This document shows positions 1 to 9,358 of a DNA stretch of 64,000 nt, piece by piece. The stretch lies in contig NZ_CAJXTC010000002.1 of the NCBI RefSeq assembly GCF_913060805.1, positions 124,001 through 188,000 of the forward strand, written 5' to 3'. The position numbers and the translations under genes are program-made. Numbering within the stretch: the first letter of the stretch is position 1; the number at the start of each line of letters is the position of its first letter. This DNA is from an uncultured Draconibacterium sp. (GTDB lineage: Bacteria > Bacteroidota > Bacteroidia > Bacteroidales > Prolixibacteraceae). The notes beneath the pieces are model-generated. The model was given only the letters and a program-made list of their open reading frames with translations, had not been told where the DNA came from and did no database searches.

Positions 1-209
1 GTTTGTTGTTGTCGGCGCGCCGGACTTGGTTCGCGGTCGCCCAATCCATTTTCTGAATTTCCGAAATTAACCAGAATTCCTTCTTCTCCGGGCAGAGGAA
101 GTGGCGTAAAAAAGCCAAGTACGAGCAATAATATCAGTACAATTGTGTGAAAAACAATCGTTCCAACAAGCCCCTTTTTCTTTTCGCTATATTCCTCTCT
201 TTCTATCAT
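1..209 (-). CDS. tonB: energy transducer TonB, N-terminal part (truncated by window edge)
   Basis: Only the first 69 codons are inside the window, so the gene is cut by the left edge. The ATG at 209-207 gives a short charged cytoplasmic start (MIEREEYSEKKKG), one membrane segment at about residues 14-34 (VGTIVFHTIVLILLLVLGFF), then a Pro-rich periplasmic start. This is the layout of Bacteroidota TonB-like proteins, which couple the inner-membrane proton motive force to outer-membrane receptors. It lies 7 bases after the exbD stop, with a purine-rich AGAAG before the ATG, so exbB-exbD-tonB form one minus-strand operon. The C-terminal TonB domain is not visible. The identification rests on the N-terminal layout and the operon context. 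Confidence 0.75.
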   Translation of the reverse strand, partial: MIEREEYSEKKKGLVGTIVFHTIVLILLLVLGFFTPLPLPGEEGILVNFGNSENGLGDREPSPARRQQQ

Positions 210-216
210 TCTTCTA

Positions 217-624
217 CTATTCAGGCGATGTTGCCAGTATCATTTTATACTTATTTTTACGGGCAATGTTCATTATTTTAACCACTTCGTTAACTGGAAC
301 AGATTGATCGGCGTGCAACGAAATAAAAATATCGTCGTTGCCCGAACCAAACTTATTGGTTAAAAACGGCTCAATCTCGCTAAATTTTACGCTTTGAAGC
401 TTGTTGTCGTCGTTGATATAGTATTTCAAATCGGATGTAATCGATATGGTTGTGATTGGCTTGGCAGCTGTTTGATTGTTACTTTGCGGAAGCAACAATT
501 TCAGTGCATTTGGCGCAATCAGGGTAGAAGTAACCATAAAGAAAATAAGCAACAGAAATACAATGTCGGTCATCGACGACATGCTAAATGAAGCGTTTAC
601 TTTATTTCTCTTTTTTAGTGCCAT
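217..624 (-). CDS. exbD: ExbD/TolR biopolymer transport protein
   Basis: This 135-residue protein has the normal ExbD length. After a basic N-terminus it carries one membrane helix at residues 18-36, containing the conserved proton-path Asp (D20 in MTDIVFLLLIF). The rest is periplasmic. ExbD works with ExbB as the inner-membrane motor that energises TonB, or as the TolR equivalent of a Tol system. The gene is 10 bases downstream of exbB and 7 bases upstream of the tonB start, so the three are surely co-transcribed. TolR is the alternative reading, but the adjacent TonB-like gene favours ExbD. Confidence 0.92.
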   Translation of the reverse strand: MALKKRNKVNASFSMSSMTDIVFLLLIFFMVTSTLIAPNALKLLLPQSNNQTAAKPITTISITSDLKYYINDDNKLQSVKFSEIEPFLTNKFGSGNDDIFISLHADQSVPVNEVVKIMNIARKNKYKMILATSPE

Positions 625-634
625 TTACTACAGG

Positions 635-1327
635 TTATGCCGGTTCGTTTAACAGATCCATAAATTCAGAAGTGGTAGCTTCCATTTTAAAAACCACTTT
701 TTCAACATTCGATACCAAAATATTGTAGGCGAAATAGGCGATAATACCAACGATCAATCCGGCAACTGTAGTTACCATTGCCTGGTAAATACCGGTTGAA
801 AGCAGCGTTACATCAATATTGTTTCCGGCGTTCGACATATCGTAAAATGCCTGAATCATTCCCATAACCGTGCCAAGAAATCCGATCATCGGAGCTCCTC
901 CGGCTACCGATGCCAAAACAGGAAGTCCTTTTTCCAGTTTCGAGATCTCGAGGTTACCCACATTTTCGATGGCTGCATTTACGTCGGTTAGCGGACGTCC
1001 AATCCGGCTGATTCCTTTTTCCAACATACGCGATGCCGGATTTGGGTTGCTGCGACACAATGCCACGGCAGAATCGATTTTTCCGGATGTGATATAAACT
1101 TTTATTTTTTCAAGTAAACTCGAATCAAATCTTCCCGCCTTTTTTACCGCAAAATAACGGTCCACAAAGATGTAAACGGCTACTACCGACAAAAATAAAA
1201 TCGGAATCATAATCCATCCACCTTTTATAGCCAGATCTATAAATTTTGTTGAAATGCCTTCCGGCTCGGTTGCCACAGCTTCCAACTCTTGTGGAAGATC
1301 AGCCTGAATCATCAATAAGTTAAACAT
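635..1327 (-). CDS. exbB: ExbB/TolQ/MotA family proton channel
   Basis: This 230-residue protein has the three-helix topology of ExbB/TolQ: helices at about residues 38-55, 136-161 and 182-204. The Gly/Ala-rich second helix (VAGGAPMIGFLGTVMGM) is the family signature. Together with ExbD it forms the proton-driven motor powering TonB-dependent uptake. The window holds at least two TonB-dependent receptors, SusC and the metal receptor. It is the first gene of the exbB-exbD-tonB operon. A strong hairpin with a T-run separates it from nhaD upstream, so it probably has its own promoter, although no clear TAnnTTTG box is seen in the 33 bases between hairpin and start. Confidence 0.92.
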   Translation of the reverse strand: MFNLLMIQADLPQELEAVATEPEGISTKFIDLAIKGGWIMIPILFLSVVAVYIFVDRYFAVKKAGRFDSSLLEKIKVYITSGKIDSAVALCRSNPNPASRMLEKGISRIGRPLTDVNAAIENVGNLEISKLEKGLPVLASVAGGAPMIGFLGTVMGMIQAFYDMSNAGNNIDVTLLSTGIYQAMVTTVAGLIVGIIAYFAYNILVSNVEKVVFKMEATTSEFMDLLNEPA

Positions 1328-1356
1328 GTTTATCCAATTATTTTTTTACAATTCTT

Positions 1357-1396
1357 AAAATAAAAAACGAGGTATAACCTTAAATATTATACCTCG
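1357..1396 (-). terminator. rho-independent terminator after nhaD
   Basis: A perfect 10-bp stem (1368-1377 with 1387-1396, arm CGAGGTATAA) with a 9-base loop is followed on the minus strand by TTTTTTATTTT. It lies 80 bases after the nhaD stop and just before exbB, so it should end nhaD transcription. Confidence 0.8.
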
Positions 1397-1476
1397 CTAA
1401 AATAAGTAATATTTTGCCCGTTTTGTTTGCTCTGTAAGTCGTATCTCAGTTAGTTATGAACAACTGTTTTTTGATA

Positions 1477-2856
1477 TTACAGGCCAAACATAACAAAGTA
1501 TACCGCAGCACCTGCCAGATAGCCGATTAAAGCCAGCCAGCTAATTTTTTTCAGGTACCAGATAAAATCGATCTTTTCCAATCCCATTGCAGCAACACCG
1601 GCAGCCGAGCCAATAATTAACATACTGCCACCGGTTCCGGCTGTGTAGGCCAGGAATTCCCAGAAAGCGCCATCCTGAACAAAAGAGGCCTGGTAGCCAA
1701 CAGCTCCGGCATCGGCAATCGGATACATTCCCATCGCACCTGCTACCAGCGGAACATTATCAACAACCGACGACAGCACACCAATTGCAAGGTCGATCAG
1801 GTAAATGTTACCCAGTTTTTCGTCGAGATAAGTTGCAAGGATATTTAAGTGTCCTGCTGATTGTAGCGCTGCAACTGCCGAAAGTATTCCGAGGAAAAAC
1901 AATACGGTTGGTACATCGATGCGCTGAATTACAGCAGTAACTTTTAATTTGTCTTTAATTTCTTTTGGTTTGTCTTTGTGTACAATTTCGCCAACAACCC
2001 ACAAAAGGCCTAACGAAAGTAACATTCCCATATAAGGAGGCAAGTGGGTAATGGTTTTAAATACCGGAACGAACAACAAACCGGATACACCTAAAACAAG
2101 GAACAGAATCCGTTCTTTTTCAGTAGTGTATTCCACTTCGTCTTCATCAATTGCAGGGCGCTGAACATTTCCTTTCATGGTAACCGAAAGGATAGCCAAC
2201 GGAACAACCATACAAACTAAACTAGGCAGAATAACATTCATAATAATTGTACCTGCTGTAACTTGTCCGCCAATCCACAACATAATGGTGGTAACATCGC
2301 CAATTGGCGACCACGCACCACCGGCATTGGCAGCTAAAACTACCATACTGGCAAAAAACCAGCGGGTTTGTTTGTCGTCGATCAGTTTACGAAGCAATGC
2401 AACCAAAACGATTGTTGTAGTAAGGTTATCGAGCAATGCCGACATAAAGAAGGTAAGCAAACTCAATATCCAAAGGAGCTTTACTTTATTGGTGGTTTTT
2501 ATCTTATCGGTAATAATTTTAAATCCTTCGTGCTGGTCAACAACTTCAACAATTGTCATTGCACCAAGCAGGAAGAATAAAATTTCACTGATTTCGCCTA
2601 AGTGATGGATAATTTCCGATTCAACAATAAATTCGTGTGCAGCATGTAAGCCGTGCGAATCGGGGTGAGCTGCCAGGAAAGCCTCCCAGGCCGGGCTGAA
2701 ACCGAGGTGTAAAATACCTTCAGCACCGAGTACATATACTACCCAGCATAATGTACCAATAATTAAAGCCGATGCAGCTTTATCGACTTTAAGAGGATGC
2801 TCCAGCGCTATGGCAACATAGCCCAGAACAAATACAACAACCATTAATATAAACAT
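1477..2856 (-). CDS. nhaD: NhaD-type Na+/H+ antiporter
   Basis: This 459-residue polytopic membrane protein belongs to the NhaD group of the ion transporter superfamily. It exports Na+ or Li+ in exchange for protons. Visible traits are a hydrophobic N-terminus (MFILMVVVFVLGYVAIALEH), the LLDNLTTTIVLVALL segment near residue 140, ANAGGAWSPIGDVTTIMLWIGG near 177, and the near-repeat SSVVDNVPLVAGAMGMYP in the second half, consistent with inverted-repeat architecture. It is a single-gene unit with its own promoter (TTTG, 18 bases, TAATTTTG) and its own terminator. A sodium antiporter fits a marine or saline organism. The family call is strong; ion preference cannot be read from sequence. Confidence 0.92.
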   Translation of the reverse strand: MFILMVVVFVLGYVAIALEHPLKVDKAASALIIGTLCWVVYVLGAEGILHLGFSPAWEAFLAAHPDSHGLHAAHEFIVESEIIHHLGEISEILFFLLGAMTIVEVVDQHEGFKIITDKIKTTNKVKLLWILSLLTFFMSALLDNLTTTIVLVALLRKLIDDKQTRWFFASMVVLAANAGGAWSPIGDVTTIMLWIGGQVTAGTIIMNVILPSLVCMVVPLAILSVTMKGNVQRPAIDEDEVEYTTEKERILFLVLGVSGLLFVPVFKTITHLPPYMGMLLSLGLLWVVGEIVHKDKPKEIKDKLKVTAVIQRIDVPTVLFFLGILSAVAALQSAGHLNILATYLDEKLGNIYLIDLAIGVLSSVVDNVPLVAGAMGMYPIADAGAVGYQASFVQDGAFWEFLAYTAGTGGSMLIIGSAAGVAAMGLEKIDFIWYLKKISWLALIGYLAGAAVYFVMFGL

Positions 2857-2897
2857 AGTAAATAATTTTAGGTATAAGTTTTTGTATCAAAGAACTG

Positions 2898-2927
2898 CAA
2901 AATTACCTTAAGTAAAACATCTGCAAA
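2898..2927 (-). promoter_or_regulatory. Bacteroidota-type promoter of nhaD
   Basis: On the minus strand, TTTG (2927-2924), an 18-base spacer and TAATTTTG (2905-2898) match the -33/-7 consensus TTTG/TAnnTTTG. The predicted leader before the nhaD ATG is about 35 bases. Confidence 0.55.
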
Positions 2928-3001
2928 GGAAATCTGTCAGTTTTTTTAATGATTTCTAAATATTTATATTGATTCTTTATGACTGAAAAAGAAGGTAAAC
3001 T

Positions 3002-6000
3002 TTAGTTCTCTTTCTTTTTAAAAAGTTTGGTGAATTTTGCGATTATCTCATCAATCGAATTGTATTCCTCTTTAAACGACAAACCAATTCCCTGCGTATA
3101 AGGCGCGGTGTCGTAAATCAGGTTGTTGTTCGAGCGGTTGTACACTTTAAAAAGAATTTTTCCGCTGCGTACCAGTTTTACACTCATTTCAAAGTCGCCA
3201 ACAATCTGGCTACTATTGTTATTGGTGCCGCCGTATTGATTAGTATTATTCCCAATGTTTCCATTCAGCGTAACCCGGTCGTTAAAGATCTGCGTGCTAA
3301 GTGCCAGCTCAATTTCGTCGTTGGTAACCTGGTTTCCGGGGCGATAGTTGATACCGATATCCCAGTCTTCATCAATTTGCGAAAGCCAGTTACTCAGTTG
3401 GTTCGAGAATACTTCGCTGGCCGTTGTGCCGATCATATTTGGGTTTTGGGCTTCAAAAGTACCGCGCAAATATTCCGGCGTGTAGAATTTTCCGAGAACG
3501 ATCAACGACAGAATCTGCTTGTTCATTTCCTCCTCGGTTTTAAAGAATTGTTGCAATTCTTCTCGCAATGGTTCTTCAATATTCGGGAAGTTGATGTCGA
3601 AACCAATAGTTGGATTAATCAGCTCGTCCTGAAGATTAATTACACATTCCACCTGAACCCGGTTGGTTTGCGAGGTATTTTGGTAGTTGGTAAGCAGGTC
3701 GTACAACGAGGCTTTTAACTTGTAAATAGCCTGCAGATCAACAACCGCGTTATACGGATCGCCCGACCAAAGTATAGAACCGCCCGGTTCGATAGAAAAG
3801 CGTTTGTTCATCACATTTTGCAGGGTGAACAGGTAATCCCCCTCGGTTGGATTGTAATTTCCCGAAAGGCTCATGTTGCCTTCGTCGTCCATTTCAAAAA
3901 GCAAAATTCCTTCGCCTTTTGCGTGAATAACGTCGCCAATCTGCGAATTGTAAATCAGCTGAACATCAGCGTCGGGAGTGGCTTCAACGGTAATACTTAA
4001 ATTAAAACCGCCATCATCGCGGGTTGAGCTATTGGTGAAAAAAGCCGATTCTTCCTTCTTTTCATCCGGTTTAACAAACTCCAGAAAGTCGTATTGTTTC
4101 AGGTCGCTCTGGCTTTCCATCGATATTTTAATGTCGGTGCCGGGCAGCGTAGTTCCAAAACAGGTCAGGTTTACACGCGTTGCCTGTCCTTCGATTTCAA
4201 TGCCGCCATTGGCCATAACCACACCGTAAAACTGTTCATTGTCCTTCTGTTTGGTATCGAGTGCTTTTATTTTTTGTGACTGGAAATTCAGGTTATAAGT
4301 CATATCCTGAAAGTTTTGCTGTGTAATTTCTCCATCAAAAAGGGCCGTATTGTTCTGGTCGTCATAAACGGTGATATTATCAAATATTATGCTCCGATCT
4401 TTAAAATAAACCGTGTCGGAAAAATGATAAGGAACCTGCGTAGCGTCGATGGTTAAGCCGGCATCGGAGCCATAAAGCGCACCATTTAACAGGATGCCGT
4501 TTACATTTCCGCCAAGATTTACTTTGCCCGATGCTACCCCCTGGAAATTAGAAAAGTTCTCGCGCATAAAAGCCGATAAAATCAACAGCGAAGCACTGTC
4601 AACTTCAATGTCAAAATCTAGGTCTCCGGCCGATGGTATGTAAGACCCGGCTGCATGAAAGTTTGTTTTGTTGTTGCGAATGACTTTTAATTCAGAGTCT
4701 ATTTCAGAGTTTTCCTGATCCCACTGGCTCGACAGGAAAATGTTGCCCATATATTCGTTTTTATAGGTCAGGCTGTCGATTCTCAAATCAGACAAAACAA
4801 CAGGCTCGTTAAACAAACGGGAGAAACCAAAGTACCCATTTACTTTCCCATTAAGGTCAATCGTTCTGTCGAAATATTTGTCAAGGTAGGTCAGATCGAT
4901 ATTTTCCATTTCGAGCCGAACCACATCTGCTTTTTTATTTGTCATGCTGCCATCGATGGCGAAGGACTGATCTGCATGCTGGATTTTAAATCCTTCGACC
5001 TCTATCGATGTGGAATCAATGCTGGCATAAAACGGATTCACCGACCAAAGTGTATCGGCCACATAAATGCGCGATGGTTGACCGTAAATATCAATATGTC
5101 GGTGTTTGGTAGAGTCGGAATACGAGAATTTTGTTTGTGTTCGAAGTGCTCCGCTGTAGGTCAGCTCGTCGAAATTACTCCACGATATTACGTTGTCGAG
5201 CACATTGTCAGCAATTTTTGTATCAACCGTAAAATTATAAAGAGTAAGACCGTTTTTCTGGTACAGTTCACCAATTCTGAATTTGGAGTTGTAACGGCCG
5301 TTCAGCGAGTTATTGCCGATATATACATCGCGCGCCCAGTTGTCGTTGTATTTTATTCCCGGAATACTTCCGTTTAAGCGAAGTACGTTCCTTTGTGCGT
5401 TTATTTTTCCGTACAATAAAAACGGACCTTCAAACTCCAAACCCGGAATAAATATATTTACCAGTGGATTAACTTCCTTGGCATTAATGTTATAGTCAAA
5501 ATTATTTGCGTTGGTGGTTGAAGGCTCGACAGGAATTCTTGCCGCCGGAACATAGTGGTTAACCAACTGCAAGAAATTGTTTTTTATATTCTTAAAGTTA
5601 TAGGAGCCCAGAATTTCAGCGTCGAGAAAATCCGATTCGATACGCAATTTATTCTTGCCATCTTCCTGGTTGGCACGAAACTCGATCCCTTCCAGGTTTA
5701 CCTCGCCGTTTCGGTTGGTGTAATAACCTTCTTTTACCGAGATCATCCCGTTAATATTGTCAATCGCATCGCCGGTAAAATTGGCCTCCATCTGAAAAGC
5801 CATGTTTGTTGCCGGAAAGTTTTGCGTAAAATTGAGGTTGCCGGTGTAAGCGTGCCGCAGGTTCAGATTAAAATCAAATCGTGGAATTGTGTTATTCAAA
5901 TCAAGCTCGCCAATAAAAGTAAAATCGAGGTTCGGATCCTGGATTTCGAGCAAACCATCGAACATCTTATCGCGTAAAATTCCATCGATCGACAGGTGCT

Positions 6001-7375
6001 GATAAGTGTAGTTGTTATATTGAATGCAGTCGATAGTACCTTTAAATATGCCCGAAACTGCCTCGGTGGTTTTGTTGAATTGCCCGTCGGCTGAGCCTTG
6101 TAAAGTAATTGCTCCTAACTGATCTTGTTTGAAAAGTTCGCCCAATTGGAAGTTTGTCGTTGAGAGATTTCCCCGGTAATAAATTTGACCTTCTTTTTCG
6201 GGCATCACCAAAATATCGGTGGTTAGTGTGCCCATTTCGCTTTCCAGCGTACCAAAGGTTACAAAATCGGATAAGAAACCACTAAAGTTCCCTCTAAAGC
6301 GGAGCTGACCGGCTTCGTAAAAACTTTCAGGAAAACGGATGTAGTTATTCGGCGCACTGTTTGGCAGACGAATACTACTGATGTCTTCAAAAGTTGTATT
6401 TGAATTTTTCAGATCGAGAAACAAATACATGTTGGCCGGATCGAGCAGGTCGTTTACGTAAAAATCGAGCAGTGCGTTGGTTTCATTTGCCGTTTGCAGG
6501 TACAGGTTTTTCCCCTTTAAGTCGTTCAGGCTACCGTAAATAATGCCCGAAAGTTTTATTTTTTCGCGCATTCCTTTTAGCGACGGAATCATTGCTCCAA
6601 TTTCCTGCATACCAATTTCAGAGTCGGCAATTTGAATATCCATATCGAAACTGCGGTTCATCGAGTCGCTAACACTGTAGAACTCAAAACGCATATCGGT
6701 ATTGGTAACCGATGAGTTGTTACTTACCATATTGAAATTATTGATGGTAAGTACTTTGCCAACGTTTGTAATATCGGCAGCGGCTTGTTTAAGGTGCAAA
6801 TTTGGGCCGGCATCCACACTTAAATCTTCAATGCGGAATGCAATTGAATCGCGGAAAGAGTAAAAATTCGAAACTTTCAGATTTAAATTTCGGGTGTCCA
6901 AAATCGGATGACTTTTGTTTTCATTATTGACATACCGAATTTGCATGTCTTTAAAATTGAATGCACGGCAGGCAAAAGTCCAGGGATTTAGCGTGTCCTT
7001 TTCAGGATTGGCGCCAAACTCTTCTATCAGAAAACCAAAATTAAAAACGTTGGCGGTATCTTTCGAAACGTATATTCGGTTATTTTCAAGATCAAGATCT
7101 TTCAAAACAACCTGCCTGTGTTTAAACTTAAGCGTATCAACTCTCGCTTTTATTTGCTTACTGTAAATCAGTGTGTCGCCAAGTTGGTCTTCAATTAAAA
7201 CATCTTTCAAGGTTATTCGTTTGAAAAAGCCAATGTCAACCTTCCCAATAGTAATTTTGGTATGCAGATCTTTCGACAGATTTTTGGCAATTTTCTTTGT
7301 GATTTGCGTTTGCACCCAGCTGTTTTGAATAAGCACAAAAGTCCCGCCCAGCAACATTATAAATGCTGCCAGCAA
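3002..7375 (-). CDS. TamB/AsmA-like translocation and assembly module protein
   Basis: This very large protein (about 1457 residues) has an N-terminal membrane anchor followed by a long beta-strand-rich body and a C-terminal TamB (DUF490) region, recognisable from the GEGILLFEMDDEGNMSLSG and YNPTEGDYLF stretches. TamB-like proteins span the periplasm and carry lipids, or assist protein insertion, between inner and outer membranes. The start is uncertain. The only canonical start in frame before the anchor is a TTG at 7375, which gives an N-terminus without the usual basic residues. A good start (MDYVRSKFAKLLKK, ATG at 7437) lies upstream in the -1-related frame and would join if one A were added in the A6 run at about 7401-7406. 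See the separate finding. Single-gene unit, divergent from tsaD. Confidence 0.85.
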   Translation of the reverse strand: MLAAFIMLLGGTFVLIQNSWVQTQITKKIAKNLSKDLHTKITIGKVDIGFFKRITLKDVLIEDQLGDTLIYSKQIKARVDTLKFKHRQVVLKDLDLENNRIYVSKDTANVFNFGFLIEEFGANPEKDTLNPWTFACRAFNFKDMQIRYVNNENKSHPILDTRNLNLKVSNFYSFRDSIAFRIEDLSVDAGPNLHLKQAAADITNVGKVLTINNFNMVSNNSSVTNTDMRFEFYSVSDSMNRSFDMDIQIADSEIGMQEIGAMIPSLKGMREKIKLSGIIYGSLNDLKGKNLYLQTANETNALLDFYVNDLLDPANMYLFLDLKNSNTTFEDISSIRLPNSAPNNYIRFPESFYEAGQLRFRGNFSGFLSDFVTFGTLESEMGTLTTDILVMPEKEGQIYYRGNLSTTNFQLGELFKQDQLGAITLQGSADGQFNKTTEAVSGIFKGTIDCIQYNNYTYQHLSIDGILRDKMFDGLLEIQDPNLDFTFIGELDLNNTIPRFDFNLNLRHAYTGNLNFTQNFPATNMAFQMEANFTGDAIDNINGMISVKEGYYTNRNGEVNLEGIEFRANQEDGKNKLRIESDFLDAEILGSYNFKNIKNNFLQLVNHYVPAARIPVEPSTTNANNFDYNINAKEVNPLVNIFIPGLEFEGPFLLYGKINAQRNVLRLNGSIPGIKYNDNWARDVYIGNNSLNGRYNSKFRIGELYQKNGLTLYNFTVDTKIADNVLDNVISWSNFDELTYSGALRTQTKFSYSDSTKHRHIDIYGQPSRIYVADTLWSVNPFYASIDSTSIEVEGFKIQHADQSFAIDGSMTNKKADVVRLEMENIDLTYLDKYFDRTIDLNGKVNGYFGFSRLFNEPVVLSDLRIDSLTYKNEYMGNIFLSSQWDQENSEIDSELKVIRNNKTNFHAAGSYIPSAGDLDFDIEVDSASLLILSAFMRENFSNFQGVASGKVNLGGNVNGILLNGALYGSDAGLTIDATQVPYHFSDTVYFKDRSIIFDNITVYDDQNNTALFDGEITQQNFQDMTYNLNFQSQKIKALDTKQKDNEQFYGVVMANGGIEIEGQATRVNLTCFGTTLPGTDIKISMESQSDLKQYDFLEFVKPDEKKEESAFFTNSSTRDDGGFNLSITVEATPDADVQLIYNSQIGDVIHAKGEGILLFEMDDEGNMSLSGNYNPTEGDYLFTLQNVMNKRFSIEPGGSILWSGDPYNAVVDLQAIYKLKASLYDLLTNYQNTSQTNRVQVECVINLQDELINPTIGFDINFPNIEEPLREELQQFFKTEEEMNKQILSLIVLGKFYTPEYLRGTFEAQNPNMIGTTASEVFSNQLSNWLSQIDEDWDIGINYRPGNQVTNDEIELALSTQIFNDRVTLNGNIGNNTNQYGGTNNNSSQIVGDFEMSVKLVRSGKILFKVYNRSNNNLIYDTAPYTQGIGLSFKEEYNSIDEIIAKFTKLFKKKEN

Positions 7376-7384
7376 AACAATGAT

Positions 7385-7437
7385 TATTTTCCAGCCTTTT
7401 TTAATAGTTTTGCAAATTTAGAACGAACATAATCCAT
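7385..7437 (-). other. out-of-frame 5' segment of the TamB-like gene (17 codons)
   Basis: ATG at 7437 opens 17 codons (MDYVRSKFAKLLKKAGK) ending in TAA at 7386-7384. The basic, amphipathic composition is what a TamB anchor normally has just before its helix. The codons AAA AAG inside TTA AAA AAG G form an A_AAA_AAG heptamer in the zero frame. A -1 slip there, or one extra A, reads directly into GWKIIIVLLAAFIMLL of the main frame. A TAAATTTG box at 7420-7413 in the same stretch offers the competing reading as a promoter. Confidence 0.45.
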
Positions 7438-7558
7438 TTCGAGCAATAACAATGAAAAGGATTAGGCGTTTTGTTAACTATTTATTTTTAATAAGTGCAA
7501 AGATATAAACCCAACAGCGTTTATCTTGTTTTAATAACGTAAAAAAGGGAAGATTTAT

Positions 7559-8587
7559 ATGGCTGATAAAGGAATTATAATAATGGGTATCGAATCGTCG
7601 TGCGACGATACTTCTGCTGCCATCATTCGCGATGGCGAAATACTGTCGAATGTAGTGGCTTCGCAGAAAGTTCATGAAGAATACGGAGGTGTTGTACCCG
7701 AGCTGGCATCGCGTGCGCATCAGCAAAATATTATCCCGGTGGTCGATCTGGCCATGAAGCGGGCAGGCATTAATCGTGAAGAAATTTCGGCCGTAGCTTT
7801 TACGCGTGGTCCGGGTTTATTGGGATCGTTGTTGGTAGGAACATCGTTTGCCAAAGGTTTTTCGCTGGCTTCGAAAATACCATTGATTGAGGTGAATCAC
7901 TTGCAGGGACACGTGCTCGCACTTTTTATAAAAGAAAATGGTGTGGAATTTAATCCGCCGAAATTCCCGTTTTTGTGTTTGCTGGTTTCCGGAGGTAATT
8001 CGCAAATTATACTTGTGCGCGATTATTTAGATATGGAAGTAATTGGGCAAACCATTGACGACGCTGCCGGAGAAGCTTTTGATAAATGTGCGAAAGTAAT
8101 GGGTTTGCCTTATCCGGGTGGTCCGCATGTCGATCGTTTGGCGAAAGAAGGCGACCCGCTTCGTTTTGAATTTTCGCGCCCACGAATTCCGGGCTTAGAT
8201 TACAGTTTTAGTGGTTTAAAAACCAATTTCCTGTACTTTTTGCGCGACAACCTGAAAGAGAATGAAAACTTTGTGGAGGAAAATCTGGCCGATCTTTGTG
8301 CATCGTTGCAACATACTATTATTGAGATTTTGCTGAGCAAACTAAAACGTGCAGCCCGCGAAACAGGAATTAATGAAATTACCGTTGCCGGTGGTGTTTC
8401 TGCCAATTCGGGACTTCGAAATGCACTGCAGGAAAATGCCAAAAAGCACCGCTGGAACCTGATTATTCCAAAGTTTGAATACACCATGGATAATGCAGCT
8501 ATGATTGCCATTACCGGATATTACAAATATTTGAACAAAGAATTTACCGGGCAGGATGCCGTTCCGTTTGCACGCACTCAATTGTAA
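7559..8587 (+). CDS. tsaD: tRNA N6-adenosine threonylcarbamoyltransferase TsaD
   Basis: This 342-residue protein has the full TsaD (Kae1/YgjD) signature set: GIESSCDDTSAAI at residues 10-22, the metal-binding pair H114 and H118 in NHLQGHVLA, VSGGNSQI, DDAAGEAFDK and the late GGVSANSGLR. TsaD transfers the threonylcarbamoyl group to A37 of tRNAs that read ANN codons, with TsaB and TsaE. It is cytoplasmic and essential in most bacteria. The ATG at 7559 is preceded by a purine-rich AAAAAAGGGAAG. It is divergent from the TamB-like gene and followed after 27 bases by sfsA, so the two probably share a transcript. Length and motifs are complete. Confidence 0.97.
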   Translation: MADKGIIIMGIESSCDDTSAAIIRDGEILSNVVASQKVHEEYGGVVPELASRAHQQNIIPVVDLAMKRAGINREEISAVAFTRGPGLLGSLLVGTSFAKGFSLASKIPLIEVNHLQGHVLALFIKENGVEFNPPKFPFLCLLVSGGNSQIILVRDYLDMEVIGQTIDDAAGEAFDKCAKVMGLPYPGGPHVDRLAKEGDPLRFEFSRPRIPGLDYSFSGLKTNFLYFLRDNLKENENFVEENLADLCASLQHTIIEILLSKLKRAARETGINEITVAGGVSANSGLRNALQENAKKHRWNLIIPKFEYTMDNAAMIAITGYYKYLNKEFTGQDAVPFARTQL

Positions 8588-8614
8588 ACTTCATTTCTAA
8601 AGAAAATACTCGTT

Positions 8615-9307
8615 TTGAAATTTGAAAAAGAGCTGGTTCATGGAAAGCTGATAAAACGTTACAAACGTTTTTTGGCCGACATTGAATTGGATACAGGTGA
8701 AGTTGTTGTGGCGCATTGCACCAATTCAGGATCGATGAAAAGTTGCCTTGAAAATGGGGCAGAGGTTTATCTTACGCCGGTTGACGACCCGAAGCGAAAA
8801 ACAAAGTTTACCTGGGAAATGATAAAAATAAACGGTGACTGGGTAGGCATTAATACCGGAAATCCGAATAAGTTGGCATTCGAAGCCATTTCGAATGGCG
8901 AAATTCCGGGGCTCGACGGATACACAACCGTTAAACGCGAAGTGAAATTCGGTGATTCGCGCTTTGATGTTTATGCGGAAAATGAGCAGGAGAAATGTTT
9001 TGTGGAAGTAAAAAACGTTTCGATGAAAGAAAATGAATACGCCTTATTTCCTGATGCTGTTACAACACGCGGGCAGAAACATTTAAAAACATTAATGGAA
9101 GTTAAGAAGCAGGGAATGCGCGCAGTTATGCTTTATATTATTCAGCGTAGCGATGTACAGATTTTTGCACCTGCCAAAGAAATCGATCCTGCGTATGCCG
9201 AATTGTTAAAAGAAGCACAAACGGCCGGCGTCGAAATTTTTCCGATGCAAGCCAAAGTAACGCCAACAGAAATTACTTTAAGCAAAAAACTACCTTTTGA
9301 GCTATAA
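8615..9307 (+). CDS. sfsA: SfsA family DNA/RNA nuclease-like protein
   Basis: This 230-residue protein matches SfsA end to end. It has the N-terminal OB-like part (KRYKRFLADIEL, CTNSGSMKSC at about 36-45) and a PD-(D/E)XK-like C-terminal part with RFDVYAE and CFVEVKNVSM. SfsA was first described in E. coli as a sugar-fermentation stimulation factor, and nuclease activity has been proposed from the fold. The start is a TTG at 8615, since no ATG or GTG lies upstream in frame and MKFEKELVHGKLIKRYKRF aligns with the family start. It lies 27 bases after tsaD, probably in the same operon. The cellular role is unclear in the whole family. Confidence 0.9.
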   Translation: MKFEKELVHGKLIKRYKRFLADIELDTGEVVVAHCTNSGSMKSCLENGAEVYLTPVDDPKRKTKFTWEMIKINGDWVGINTGNPNKLAFEAISNGEIPGLDGYTTVKREVKFGDSRFDVYAENEQEKCFVEVKNVSMKENEYALFPDAVTTRGQKHLKTLMEVKKQGMRAVMLYIIQRSDVQIFAPAKEIDPAYAELLKEAQTAGVEIFPMQAKVTPTEITLSKKLPFEL

Positions 9308-9337
9308 AAAAGCCGGAACATTTTAGTGTCCCGGCTT
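9304..9337 (-). terminator. terminator between sfsA and the DUF4251 gene
   Basis: An 11-bp stem with one mismatch (9310-9320 with 9327-9337, core AAGCCGG/CCGGCTT) has its T-run (TTTTTATAG) on the minus strand, so it mainly ends the DUF4251 transcript. It may also act weakly on sfsA. Confidence 0.65.
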
Positions 9338-9358
9338 CCTATATTCAGAACCGAAATT

